DNA of 16,374 nucleotides from Tetmemena sp. SeJ-2015 (lineage: Eukaryota; Ciliophora; Spirotrichea; Sporadotrichida; Oxytrichidae). Below are positions 7,117 to 15,400 of this stretch, piece by piece. The position numbers and the translations under genes are program-made. The stretch is taken from assembly GCA_027382625.1 (NCBI GenBank), contig JAJKFJ010007573.1:1-16374 (forward strand), given 5' to 3'. The notes below the pieces were generated by a model. It had not been told where the DNA came from and searched no databases. It worked only from the letters and a program-made list of their open reading frames with translations. The stretch's first letter is position 1. Every line of letters begins with the position of its first letter.

Positions 7117-9746
7117 TCAAGACATTCTTTCTTCATAGTGAGAGGAGTTAGCTGCGGTAGCCCTCCTTCCCTGGCCTCTCGTCTTGATCGTACCTTTATT
7201 CTTTAAGTTCACTCTTCTCTCCTTTGAATGAACTTTAAGTGCAATAAATTAAGGAAAATATGTATGCAAGTTACATCTTAGACTAAAGATTATTATATAA
7301 CTTTAGAGACATAATCAGAGCGAGAAAGTCTAGCCTAGGGAGTGCTTGAATCCTAAGATCTCCTGTTGGGACGTCTTTCAGAGTCGCGACTTTGATCAAA
7401 GCTCTCTATCTGACTCTCCTTCGCAGAGCTCACCATCTCGTACCAAGATGAGTATGGGGAGCACTTCTCATCCTCCTCAGAGTTATACACTAAAGATAAG
7501 CAACTTATTTTAAAATACCTAAGTTACAGTCGATGGGCTCGAAGATCTAGAACTCATTCCTGATATTCCTCACAAGCCGCAGAGGTTAACCATTTAAGAA
7601 TTCGTCTATTCTAGTCGCGAGCTCCTCTTTACACATCTCAATGTGATTATCTACTATTTCTTCATCAGTCTCAAAGTCATCGTCATGCTCGTGATAGATC
7701 AAGTTCTCTTCAAGCATCTTGAACGCATCTCAAAATTGACATAGCAAATTAAACTAACACACTTTTGCTCGCATCCTTGGATGAGAATTTGAAGATCTAT
7801 CTGTCGAGGAAAAGTCTGAAAGGGCGCTTGACTATCCTTGATCTCTTGACCTTCCTCTCTCTTGAGTTGCCTTCTACTAATTGCTTCAAGTAAAGCACCT
7901 TTTCCTCAAAGTTGATCTTTCTCATCTTAGTGGCGCATCTGCTTGGGTAATAGCTGCTCCTGTAGGGGGAGCTCTCTTTTGCTGGCTTCAAATGCTGTGA
8001 TCTGTTATCAGTGCGACGATTCTGATGGTTAGAGGATCTTTCGCTTTAAAGTCTCTGTGAAAGAATAGCGAAATTGTTGGAGTCTTATCTGAAATCAGTA
8101 TGCTGATTCCTCTCAGATTGAGATTTAACAAAGGGATTTTGAGGATGGAAAGGAGTGCTACTTCTGCGGTTGTCTCTTATGGACGATTACTGGTGCATCC
8201 TTGAGCGAGCCGCTGTGAAACTTGCATGAGTTGAGCGCTCATTCAAGTCAAGAGAAGAGCTTTCGTCCTCCAAGAAATGCCTATTTCCTAAACCAAATTA
8301 TTAAGATCTTTCAGAGATTATGATTAAGGAATGGAGGGAGGGAGGTGACTTACCATCAACGAATTAAGCATACTTCCTTTTCTTATTTTTCTGACCAACT
8401 TGTCTTTAAGCTCCATGAAACGATGCTTGGTTTTAGAAGGAGACGCTCATATCTAAGAAACTCTTTTCCTTTGATCTCTTCTCATCTTTCTGCTTCTAGA
8501 TAAATTTATCTATAAGCCTTAAAAATAATTCGCAATAGATGTTGGCAGGCTTCTTGAGTTTATGAGAATCTAAACTTTATTATAGGAAGGCCAAAAATTT
8601 ATAATATGAGAGACTAGGTGGCTATGATCATGAGGAATATCCTTTCTCATATCTGTAGTCTTATCGCAGTCTTAGGGATTTGGAAGTATGACAGGCTTTT
8701 CTCTCGCCTTTTGACTTTGTCTTTGAGCCAACTCTCTTTTCCTTGAGCTCTCATAGTATTAGGAAGACTTTTCCTCCTCCTCACTCTCCTCGCCCTCATA
8801 TGAGCGTCTTGAGAAATTAGAATTTCTATTGCGGTCTCTAGTTTCTTAGGCTCAGTTAAATTCAAATGCAAGAGTCAACTTACTTGCAATCATTTAAAAG
8901 CTCTGATGCACTTAGTTAACTCAATCATCTAAGCTTTGGAAGGGCCCTTGGTCTCTTCGCTGCACTGAGAGTCTCTCCTCTAGCCTTATCTCAGAGCTTG
9001 CACCTGATTCTAACTAGGTAGCACAATAATGATGATATTTCCTTATGGCAAAGTTTAAATTCTAAGGTTGCTGTTGCTAGAGAGCCTTAGACTAACTGTC
9101 CAAACTCAGGTTTAAACTCCTGCTGCGGCCTGAGCTTTGACTCCTTTGCATAATTTCCTTCGTCTCCTCTCTGACCTTTAATCGCTCAAACCTTGACTTG
9201 ATTTACACCTAGGGTACTCTAAACCCTCCCTCCCTAGCTTAAGTGGAACTGCTCTGAAATAAATTTCAAAACAACCAGTAAATAAAATTGAAAACTGAAA
9301 TGAGGACTTAGATTCTTCATAATTTTTAAGAGCATGGGAGTTTCCTCTTCTATTGTGAGATGGTTTATCTTCTATCGTCAAAGAGTTGTGAGATCGGCTC
9401 AGGGAATTGAACTTCTCTTTCGCTTATTGATTCAACAGCATAAAAACAATCATCCTTAATATTCTATTTCAAAATTATGACTGATTCTTCTGACTATGTT
9501 AGTTCTGGGATGTCAAATTGCTCTCATAAGTTGTAGAATCGGCAACTCTTGGAATGGCAATCGTCACTCTCTTCCTGCTCATAGCTTGAGGGACTATACG
9601 AAAGCTTGCTTCTTAATTAGAAGGATCTGATTAGTTAAGTAAAAGAAATTTGAATTAAGAATGATTGCATCTTATTTTTATTTTCAGTTACAATTTTTGA
9701 ATTGCTGCTGTTGTTGCGCACTAGACTAGCTTCTACTGTTCTTCAT
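7117..9746 (-). CDS. Large Ser/Arg/Gln-rich low-complexity protein, unknown function, interrupted by six IESs
   Basis: Introns 9627-9691 (65 nt), 8838-8883 (46), 8288-8353 (66) and 7490-7518 (29) plus six IESs leave exactly 689 codons including TGA (7117-7119). The start is MKNSRSQSSAQQQQQ at 9746. The N-terminal third is Ser/Gln/Arg-rich (SLSRSHNSLTIEDKPSHNRR; SSGRSRSLNLSLDSQSK). An acidic Glu run follows (YEGEESEEEEKSS), then a more ordered patch KPANIYCELFLRLIDKFIQK. Further on are RS-like tracts (DNRRSSTPFHP, NHQNRRTDNRSQ), a basic helix NFEEKVLYLKQLVEGNSRER, and an acidic segment YHEHDDDFETDEEIVDNHIE. The tail is basic, with a glycine-arginine touch (RGQGRRATAANS). The composition resembles nucleic-acid-associated or scaffold proteins, but I recognise no domain. 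TAA/TAG are read as Gln throughout. Confidence 0.75.
7231..7298 (-). other. IES, 68 nt, pointer AACTTTA
   Basis: AACTTTA occurs at 7231-7237 and 7299-7305. Deletion shifts frame to give SDYVSKVHSKERRVNLKNKG and lets the gene end cleanly at YEERMS-TGA. Confidence 0.88.
7490..7518 (-). other. Minimal intron, 29 nt
   Basis: GTATTTTA...CTTTAG on the coding strand, phase 1; joins FEPIDCNL to VYNSEEDEK. Confidence 0.82.
7724..7769 (-). other. IES, 46 nt, pointer CGCATC
   Basis: CGCATC occurs at 7724-7729 and 7770-7775. Deletion gives FSSKDAFKMLEENLIYHEH; unexcised frame ends at TGA. Confidence 0.88.
8288..8353 (-). other. Intron, 66 nt
   Basis: GTAAGT...TGGTTTAG on the coding strand, phase 1; joins KYAQFVD to GNRHFLEDESSS. 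Confidence 0.85.
8561..8604 (-). other. IES, 44 nt, pointer TATGAGA
   Basis: TATGAGA occurs at 8561-8567 and 8605-8611. Deletion switches frame to give DHSHLVSHKLKKPANIYCE. Very AT-rich insert. Confidence 0.88.
8838..8883 (-). other. Intron, 46 nt, adjacent to an IES
   Basis: GTAAGT...AAACTAG on the coding strand, phase 2; together with IES 8887-8921 it gives FQSLDDCKDRNRNSNFSRR. Confidence 0.75.
8887..8921 (-). other. IES, 35 nt, pointer CAATCAT
   Basis: CAATCAT occurs at 8887-8893 and 8922-8928. Removes a TGA directly after SLDD; its proximal end is only 3 nt from an intron donor. Confidence 0.78.
9195..9304 (-). other. IES, 110 nt, pointer GACTT
   Basis: GACTT occurs at 9195-9199 and 9305-9309. 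Deletion gives NYEESKSRFERLKVREETK; the insert encodes an unrelated hydrophobic peptide then TGA. Confidence 0.85.
9428..9481 (-). other. IES, 54 nt, pointer TGATT
   Basis: TGATT occurs at 9428-9432 and 9482-9486. Keeps frame but contains TGA; deletion gives NQHSQKNQQAKEKFNSLS. Confidence 0.8.
9627..9691 (-). other. Intron, 65 nt
   Basis: GTAACT...CTAATCAG on the coding strand, phase 1; joins the Gln-rich N-terminus (QQQQQFKN) to YPSNQEASFRIVPQ. Confidence 0.72.
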
Positions 9747-9944
9747 TGAATTGATTTGTTAATTTTCAAATTTAACTCACTGTTTTATAATCTCACGATG
9801 AATATCAAAAGTCTTATTATTTTCTTCTTACCTAAAATCTCTAAAAAATTCCTTCACTTTTTCCTTCCTTCATTGATTTAAACTACAGCCTTAAATAAAG
9901 AAAGAATTAGAAGACAACAATTGATGGAATTAAGAATTGTTAAC

Positions 9945-12011
9945 TCATTAGAAATAGCCATCAAAGCTGTTTTCAATAGTCTGAGTAGTATTAGGACAGT
10001 AGAAGGGAAACAGCCCTGTGAAGCATTCGAATATCTTGGGCGGATTCTTCCCAACCAGAGAATAGTTGAAACAGTTTTCGTTTGAGTAGTTCGTGTAAGG
10101 AGGCGGGCAATCCTTAAAGCCATCATCGTAAAGGAAATGCTTAGTGTAGTTGTAAACTTAGAATAATAGAGAAAAAAATATCATCTTCATCTTAATCATT
10201 AGACTTTAGTAGGTTTTGTTGTGGACCCAAGTAACATTCTTGGACTTATTGTTGCTAAAACCAAGATAGTCGTATCTGATTGGATACTCATAGGGTTGCA
10301 GAAACACACTGTCAGCCTTCGTGAAGTTTCCAGTGGCGTTTGAGTAATAGACTCGCCTATTTCCGGCCAGATAGTAAGTTACCCTCCAGTCCACATAGAT
10401 GCTCATGTTGTTCACCATCAGGAAGGGGAAAGTGGAGGAGAGGGAGAGGTCTTTAGCCTTATTGACTGCGTAGTAGGAATCTTAAAAGCGGAATTCATTC
10501 ATGTACTAGTGGTGGTCAAACACGTAGATCCCTAGCAGTCTATTGAACTAAGAATATAAATAGAGATATCTTATAAAGATAAACGATAAATTTAACTTCA
10601 ATCTCGCTCTGATTTCAGCGTAGGCATAAGTACCTATGCTCATGTGAAACCCTTGATTCGATCTTAGAGATTCAAAGGCCTTTCCTGGCGGGAGTCCGGG
10701 TATCCCTACAAAAGCGTATGGATGATAGAACTAGGTGTGCACCATAGGATCAGAATCCTCCAGACCTCTCACTAAAGTCTTGTTTCCGAAAGTAGGAGCG
10801 TGATTATTCATTATCTCCATGATGTTTAGAGCTCCACACTATATCAGCACATCTCCCAGTTCTCTAGAGAAAAAATTATTAATCCTCAAACATGAACTAC
10901 TTACTTTGAAAAGTTGAGTTCCCAGGCGTTTTGAGAGACGACTACAATGAAAAACTTATTGTCGTACTCCTTGATCTTGCGAGCCATATCATGAGCTATC
11001 TTGAATCTGTTGACTCTCGTGTAGTTGAAAAGATTAGTCTCTGAGATTGAGTACTCCAGAGTGTTGACATTCAGAGTCAAGTTTCTGTAAATCATGTCTG
11101 TGTTAGTGTTGATCTCAGTTGCAGGCTATTCCAGCATCATGTCATAGACTGCGCTGTAAACTTTCTTCAAAGTGAATCAACTGAATACGGCCAGATAGAG
11201 TCCTCGCATTACTGCATGATTCAAGATTACTGTGTCATCTATAATAGACTTTAATAAAATAACACATAGAGAGATTATGATTTTAATTTTAATTATGATC
11301 TATCATGATAATGGAAGAGTTGTGATTTCTAGCTCCAGTTCCTCGTGCGTAGATATGAGCGTATTCATTTGCCTCTTAGGTTGGTTGCATTTTGGTAATA
11401 AGAACTCTATAATCGCACCAAGCACTATTACCTGCCTATGTAGTTGAAGTATTTCTTACTCTGAACTTATATGGCTTGCCTAGAACGCATTAGCAAAATA
11501 TTTTTCCTCAAAGTCTTACTTGGCAGCAAGTTATCAAAGAGGAAGTACGTTTAAGTTCCCAGAGTAAAAGTTTAGCAGTTCTGCCAATAGATGTCCTGCT
11601 GGTAAGTCTGATTGAAATAGGTATGATTCATAAGCGTTGGGTAGAACACCATGTTTGAGGCGAGGACTGCGGCCTATATTCAGTCAAATCTAAAACCGTC
11701 TGTTAAACTTTGATGAGCTGAGTAAGAGAGTGTGATAATTAAGTCACACTTATTGTCGCTCTAAAACTTACATCGTTTCTTTCGCAGAATTACACCTCAG
11801 TCTAATAATTGAAGCCAGTATTTTTAGCAGGCTCCCAAACCAGTCTGATAGAGTGGTAGGTTATTTGGAACTGCTCGTAGCTGGCCAGTTCAGGTCAGGT
11901 CTTCCACTCGTCTGGGAAAGGCTTGAACTTCTGCATGGTTATAGAGTTCCTATTGATCAGGGGCAAGAAGGAAAATAGTAGAATAAGAGACAGGAAATAG
12001 CACTCTCTCAT
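9945..12011 (-). CDS. Predicted secreted, heavily N-glycosylated protein of unknown family, interrupted by six to seven IESs
   Basis: The start MRECYFLSLILLFSFLPLIN at 12011 is a typical signal peptide, so the protein probably enters the secretory pathway. Introns are 11674-11771 (27 nt after IES removal) and 10864-10904 (41 nt). With the IESs removed, the model is about 513 codons plus TGA (9945-9947), or about 534 if the 63-nt candidate is retained in part. Sequons are frequent: NHT, NQT, NLT, NYT, NKT, NAT, NVT, NYS. Several Cys are in the C-terminal region (DCPPPYTNYSNENCFNYS, FECFTGLFPFYC), consistent with disulfides. Recognisable segments are only generic (VIVLGAIIDDTVILNHAV; KFFIVVVSQNAWELN; GIPGLPPGKAFESL). 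No C-terminal membrane span is seen, so it is soluble or surface-associated. The periplasmic-sensor-like look is an impression, not an assignment. Confidence 0.72.
10158..10205 (-). other. In-frame IES candidate, 48 nt, pointer TTAG
   Basis: TTAG occurs at 10158-10161 and 10206-10209. AT-rich and stop-free; deletion gives VHNKTYQVYNYTKHFLYDD and removes a hydrophobic KMIFFSLLF peptide. Short pointer. Confidence 0.55.
10546..10593 (-). other. In-frame IES candidate, 48 nt, pointer AACT
   Basis: AACT occurs at 10546-10549 and 10594-10597. Strongly AT-rich insert coding for an Ile/Leu/Tyr-rich filler; deletion gives IRARLKFNRLLGIYVFD. Confidence 0.6.
10864..10904 (-). other. Intron, 41 nt
   Basis: GTAAGT...TTCTCTAG on the coding strand, phase 2; joins NAWELNFSK to ELGDVLIQCG. 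Confidence 0.82.
11148..11210 (-). other. Ambiguous IES candidate, 63 nt, pointer ACTGC
   Basis: ACTGC occurs at 11148-11152 and 11211-11215; the segment contains an in-frame TGA. An alternative is a 9-nt deletion between TGAAT copies at 11173-11177 and 11182-11186, which keeps the helix MRGLYLAVFTLKKVYSAVYD. The segment is not very AT-rich, so the choice is open. Confidence 0.4.
11238..11405 (-). other. IES, 168 nt, pointer TCTATAA
   Basis: TCTATAA occurs at 11238-11244 and 11406-11412. Deletion gives LQLHRQVIVLGAIIDDTVILN in one frame. A GT...AAG intron (11249-11431) would also keep frame, but the 7-bp repeat and the smooth peptide favour an IES. Confidence 0.78.
11508..11533 (-). other. 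IES, 26 nt, pointer TCAAAG
   Basis: TCAAAG occurs at 11508-11513 and 11534-11539. Deletion shifts frame to TYFLFEEKYFANAFQASH; both neighbouring reading frames are interrupted otherwise. Confidence 0.85.
11674..11771 (-). other. Intron of 98 nt in the germline, 27 nt after IES excision
   Basis: Coding-strand GTAAGT donor at 11771 and ...GAATATAG acceptor at 11674, phase 0, joining TEVQFCERND to AAVLASNMVFYP. It contains a complete IES (11689-11759); once excised, a 27-nt intron of the size common in this window remains. Confidence 0.75.
11689..11759 (-). other. IES inside an intron, 71 nt, pointer TCTAAAAC
   Basis: An 8-bp direct repeat at 11689-11696 and 11760-11767, entirely within the intron 11674-11771. 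Coding is unaffected; support comes from the repeat and from the compact 27-nt intron it leaves. Confidence 0.68.
11874..11906 (-). other. IES, 33 nt, pointer CTCGT
   Basis: CTCGT occurs at 11874-11878 and 11907-11911. Keeps frame but removes the TGA near codon 40; deletion gives FKPFPDEQFQITYHSIRL. Confidence 0.75.
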
Positions 12012-12405
12012 TTCAAAACAATTATAGAATACTTAATTATAGCGACTCTTGATTTCTATTGGCTTAATTTATTGTTGCATAAACCATATCTTGAGTATTT
12101 AAAGGAGAAATTTAATAGCATCTATATCTGCAAACGATGAGTGTTTTGTTAAGAGGAATGAACGAAATTAATCATTGTTTTTCTTATGCTCTTTTCATAA
12201 TTTCTTAGGATTAAAATAAATAAAATATTCATGCATATAAGAATTGGATTGAAGTGAACTGCGCTTCTATTCATAGTTAAATCGCTATTCAATTGAGCAG
12301 TAGCACCTCCTTTGTTAGAGATATTGCCGCTGAAACTCTGCTTTCCAAATTTATTATGAAACTTGTGGAGAACATTCACGCTGGCGAATGAGCTCAGTGT
12401 GCTGT
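12012..12405. other. Spacer between two minus-strand genes, with an uncertain ORF
   Basis: This 394-nt stretch is upstream of the secreted-protein gene and downstream of the large coiled-coil gene. On the minus strand an 86-codon frame (12409 to 12149) starts MNSTLSSFASVNVLHKF and is Asn/Ser/Gly-rich for about 55 residues before turning hydrophobic. Its ATG overlaps the TGA of the upstream gene (ATGA). It may be an alternative C-terminus of that gene reached by an IES I could not find, or noncoding. The left third is AT-rich and probably carries the promoter of the secreted-protein gene. Confidence 0.4.
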
Positions 12406-15400
12406 TCATGGGATTTTTAAAGTTCCCTCCTGCTTATTAAAGTACAATCATTTTTAAAACCATAGATAATAAAAGACTTAGACCTGAGCTGAAGTGGCCT
12501 CCGTCTTGATAGAGTGCAAACTCCTATTCAATATATTATACTGCAATAAGTCTTGGTTGTTGCTTTTAGGGGTGGTGAGCTGAGTGACTTAAAATGCTCT
12601 TTGTCTTTCAATTGATCTGTTGCTCGAAGCTGATTGAGACCTCTTAATCAGGTCTTTGATTTAAGATTAAATACACATGAGTAAAATCTTTTTTTATTTC
12701 TTAAAGCGTTTCTTTGGTATTAATCTAATCTATGGGTAGAGCTTGCAAAAGTATCTTAGGTGGTTTTTTGGCAGACTGAGCTCTTAATTACTGATTGAGA
12801 GTGATGGTTCCTCCATTGTTGATCTTGAAAACACCATTCATACCTTGCATCTAACTTTGATTGAGCGTCTGGTTCATGTTAACTTGTGTCCTATTAGGAA
12901 GGTACTGAGATTGCTGCAGCTGAGATGTTGAAGCAGCTATCTTCATTGTCTGGTTCATTTGGTTTTGCATCTGAGCAGAAACTGTCATGCTTTTATCAAT
13001 TGATGGCTTAGAATGAGACTTCGTTTAAATAGGTGGCTTACTCAAAGCATTCTTGTTTGGTTGCTTGTTGTGAGTAGTATTTTAATTAGCCTTTGACTTC
13101 TTCTCACTTCTATCAAGCTACTTATCATTCATAATACTCCCGTTGTTCATTGCTGCATTTGGATTATTATGATGTTTGAATGAAAGTATTAATAATACTT
13201 TAAAGACTGAAAAATTATTGAGGGTGTCAAAGTTCTCTTGAGACTGAGAGCCTTGCAGTTTAACCTTTCCTTGATCAAATTATTTCAAAAAGCGAGCCAC
13301 GAAAGCGCTCTCTTGTCTTTCAAAGGTAAGTAGTTTGCTATACATGCATTTGTCGCTGTTTACTTGATTCGCGACAGAGTTTACTATTCGCCCTATTTTG
13401 GTATCATACAGAGTCACAAATCTCTTCATCACTATTGCAAAAATAAAAGAAGACTATAATTTCAAGAAATGGAATAATTCTGCTTTAATACTGGCTTGAC
13501 TTTGGCCTTGGTGATTCTAGTTTGCATATTCTACTTGGAAATGTGATGATGATCTGTGATATGTTTATCCTCCGCCACTTACTCCTATGTTTACTATATG
13601 CTCTACTGATTCTCCTCTTAGGCCTCTTTCTATTTCCTGACCAGAAGTTACAAGTTCTGCTCATTTATCCCCAAGAAGCGCATGTACTTATCTCCGAACT
13701 ACTTCTATTTCACTTCGTTCAAATCTTGCTAGACTCTAACATTGGAGGGATCAAAGTCAGAGAGCTCGAGGATTATAGGTATTGCAAATTCACCCGAAGT
13801 GTTCTAACCTGTGGGTTTATCCCTATCTTTTGCTTACTTTAACGAAATTCAATATAAAAATGATGGAACATCGTATTAATGAAAGAAGCAGAGCTCCAAA
13901 ACTCTAATGCCCTTGGTAATTGGTTTGAGGATGAGATGCATTCGGTTGCAAGTGATTATTAGACTAGGCGTTTTAGCCTGTATTATTGCCACTCATGTTG
14001 TCAATTTAAATCATTTGAGTTTACCAATAAATATGAAAGTTTGAATGTGAATGGTATGAGCGAATGAGTTCTTTCCATCTATCTATCTGACTAGGAATTT
14101 AATGAACTCTCTGATATTTTGGAAGAGCAGAGGGATCTCAATCTTCTTGAAAATAGAACGGGAGAAGCTTTCCTTAATGAGATTGAGAGTCTTTCTATTC
14201 TACAGCTTTGGAGTGCCATTTTCACTGCCGCCCTCATTCTAGTCTTTGAGTAAAAGCGCTTTTAACTTTCTTGAACTGTTAGGCCCATCCTCATCATAGG
14301 AGGGTATACGCTTGTGGGATATAGTGGCTGTAGTATGTGCCTTCTAGAGCTAGGACTGATTTAAAACACCATCCTGAGGGCCCTTCATGATGCCCAAATC
14401 CAAGTTTAATCTAGGGTCGTCATTCCCTCCTATACTTCCTATTCTCTTCTTGAACATGCAATATTTTGATATGACTTTTAAAACATGATGAACATGCTTC
14501 TTATCTTCTGTATTTAGGTGACTTTCTCTCTGTGCAATTCAAGAGCTTGATAAGGCCACACTTATTTGTAGGTGAGGAAAATTTACTCTAGCTTATCATC
14601 TATCTTGACCTCTGAAATATCTCTGATGAGTGAGAGCTTGTACGCATAGACATTTGTCTGCTCATTTAGGCACCACTTCAAGCGAGCTAGATGAGAGTTG
14701 ACTCTTGATAACTCTCTTGAAAACAGAAGGAGATCACTTTAACGCTGGTACAAGTCCCAAAGACTTTTCTAAATGTAACTACCTGCAATGAAAGTCTACT
14801 TTGAATCGCTATTGCTAAATTCAAAAGCATTTTAAGATCTTAATGCAGTCAGAAATTTGGAATAATCGAGGCAGTTTTACCCTCGCTGTTTACAAATGAT
14901 CCATAGTTTTTGTCATGCTGGAGAAGACTTGTATCTACTATAAAAATCTCCTCTTGATCATCTGAGAGCTTTTTAAGATTTATTTGCTCAACCAGTACCT
15001 ATTTGGCATTTTCAAGTTCTTTCAGTAAGTCAACTTAAATTTAAGTATCTTACTTTAATTAACAACCTTGACCTTATTTAATTCTTCGTAATCTTTCAGT
15101 AGCATAGTCTGCTGTATCTATAATCGATCATAACCTTCTATCATGACTGTAGCATCGATCTATATTCCATTCATCCCCATTGAAATTCCATCCCCCATTT
15201 CCTCTGGTTGAGAAGTGAACTACAATAATTTCTAATGCAATTGCTCCATAGTGCGATTGAATTCCAACTCTTGAGTTTGCAAAGTAGATAAATTATGGTG
15301 ATGGCTGGCTGCGTGACTTAAATGGTTCTAATATTTGCTTCTTTAGGCTGGGGTGGAACTATTAGATCGCTTGACACTTCCAGAAGACTGAGCTGAAATA

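Noticed and set aside
8647..8871. Minus-strand 74-codon basic ORF
   Set aside because: Another minus frame over the same bases (SNFSRRSYEGEESEEEE...) connects through an intron and two IESs to the flanking exons; this ORF does not.
9012..9070. Repeat TTAGAAT (coding strand) as an IES pointer
   Set aside because: Removing its 52-nt interval throws the following well-supported coding frame out. A 48-nt alternative with a 3-bp TAG repeat keeps frame but is too weak to call.
11249..11431. 183-nt intron in the secreted-protein gene
   Set aside because: It keeps frame, but the TCTATAA pointer deletion (168 nt) gives a smoother peptide and restores extra coding sequence, so an IES is preferred.
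13522..13842. Plus-strand hydrophobic ORF of 106 codons that looks like a membrane protein
   Set aside because: It contains no TAA/TAG Gln codons. Its opposite strand is a continuous Gln-coded frame (IILELSDFDPSNVRVQQDL...) belonging to the large coiled-coil gene, so the Leu-rich ORF is its shadow.
14860..14910. One-base homopolymer error causing a frameshift
   Set aside because: A 32-nt deletion between GTTTT repeats explains the shift exactly. The SPFH shift at 1311-1358 is likewise explained by ACTCT repeats, so no sequencing error is needed anywhere.
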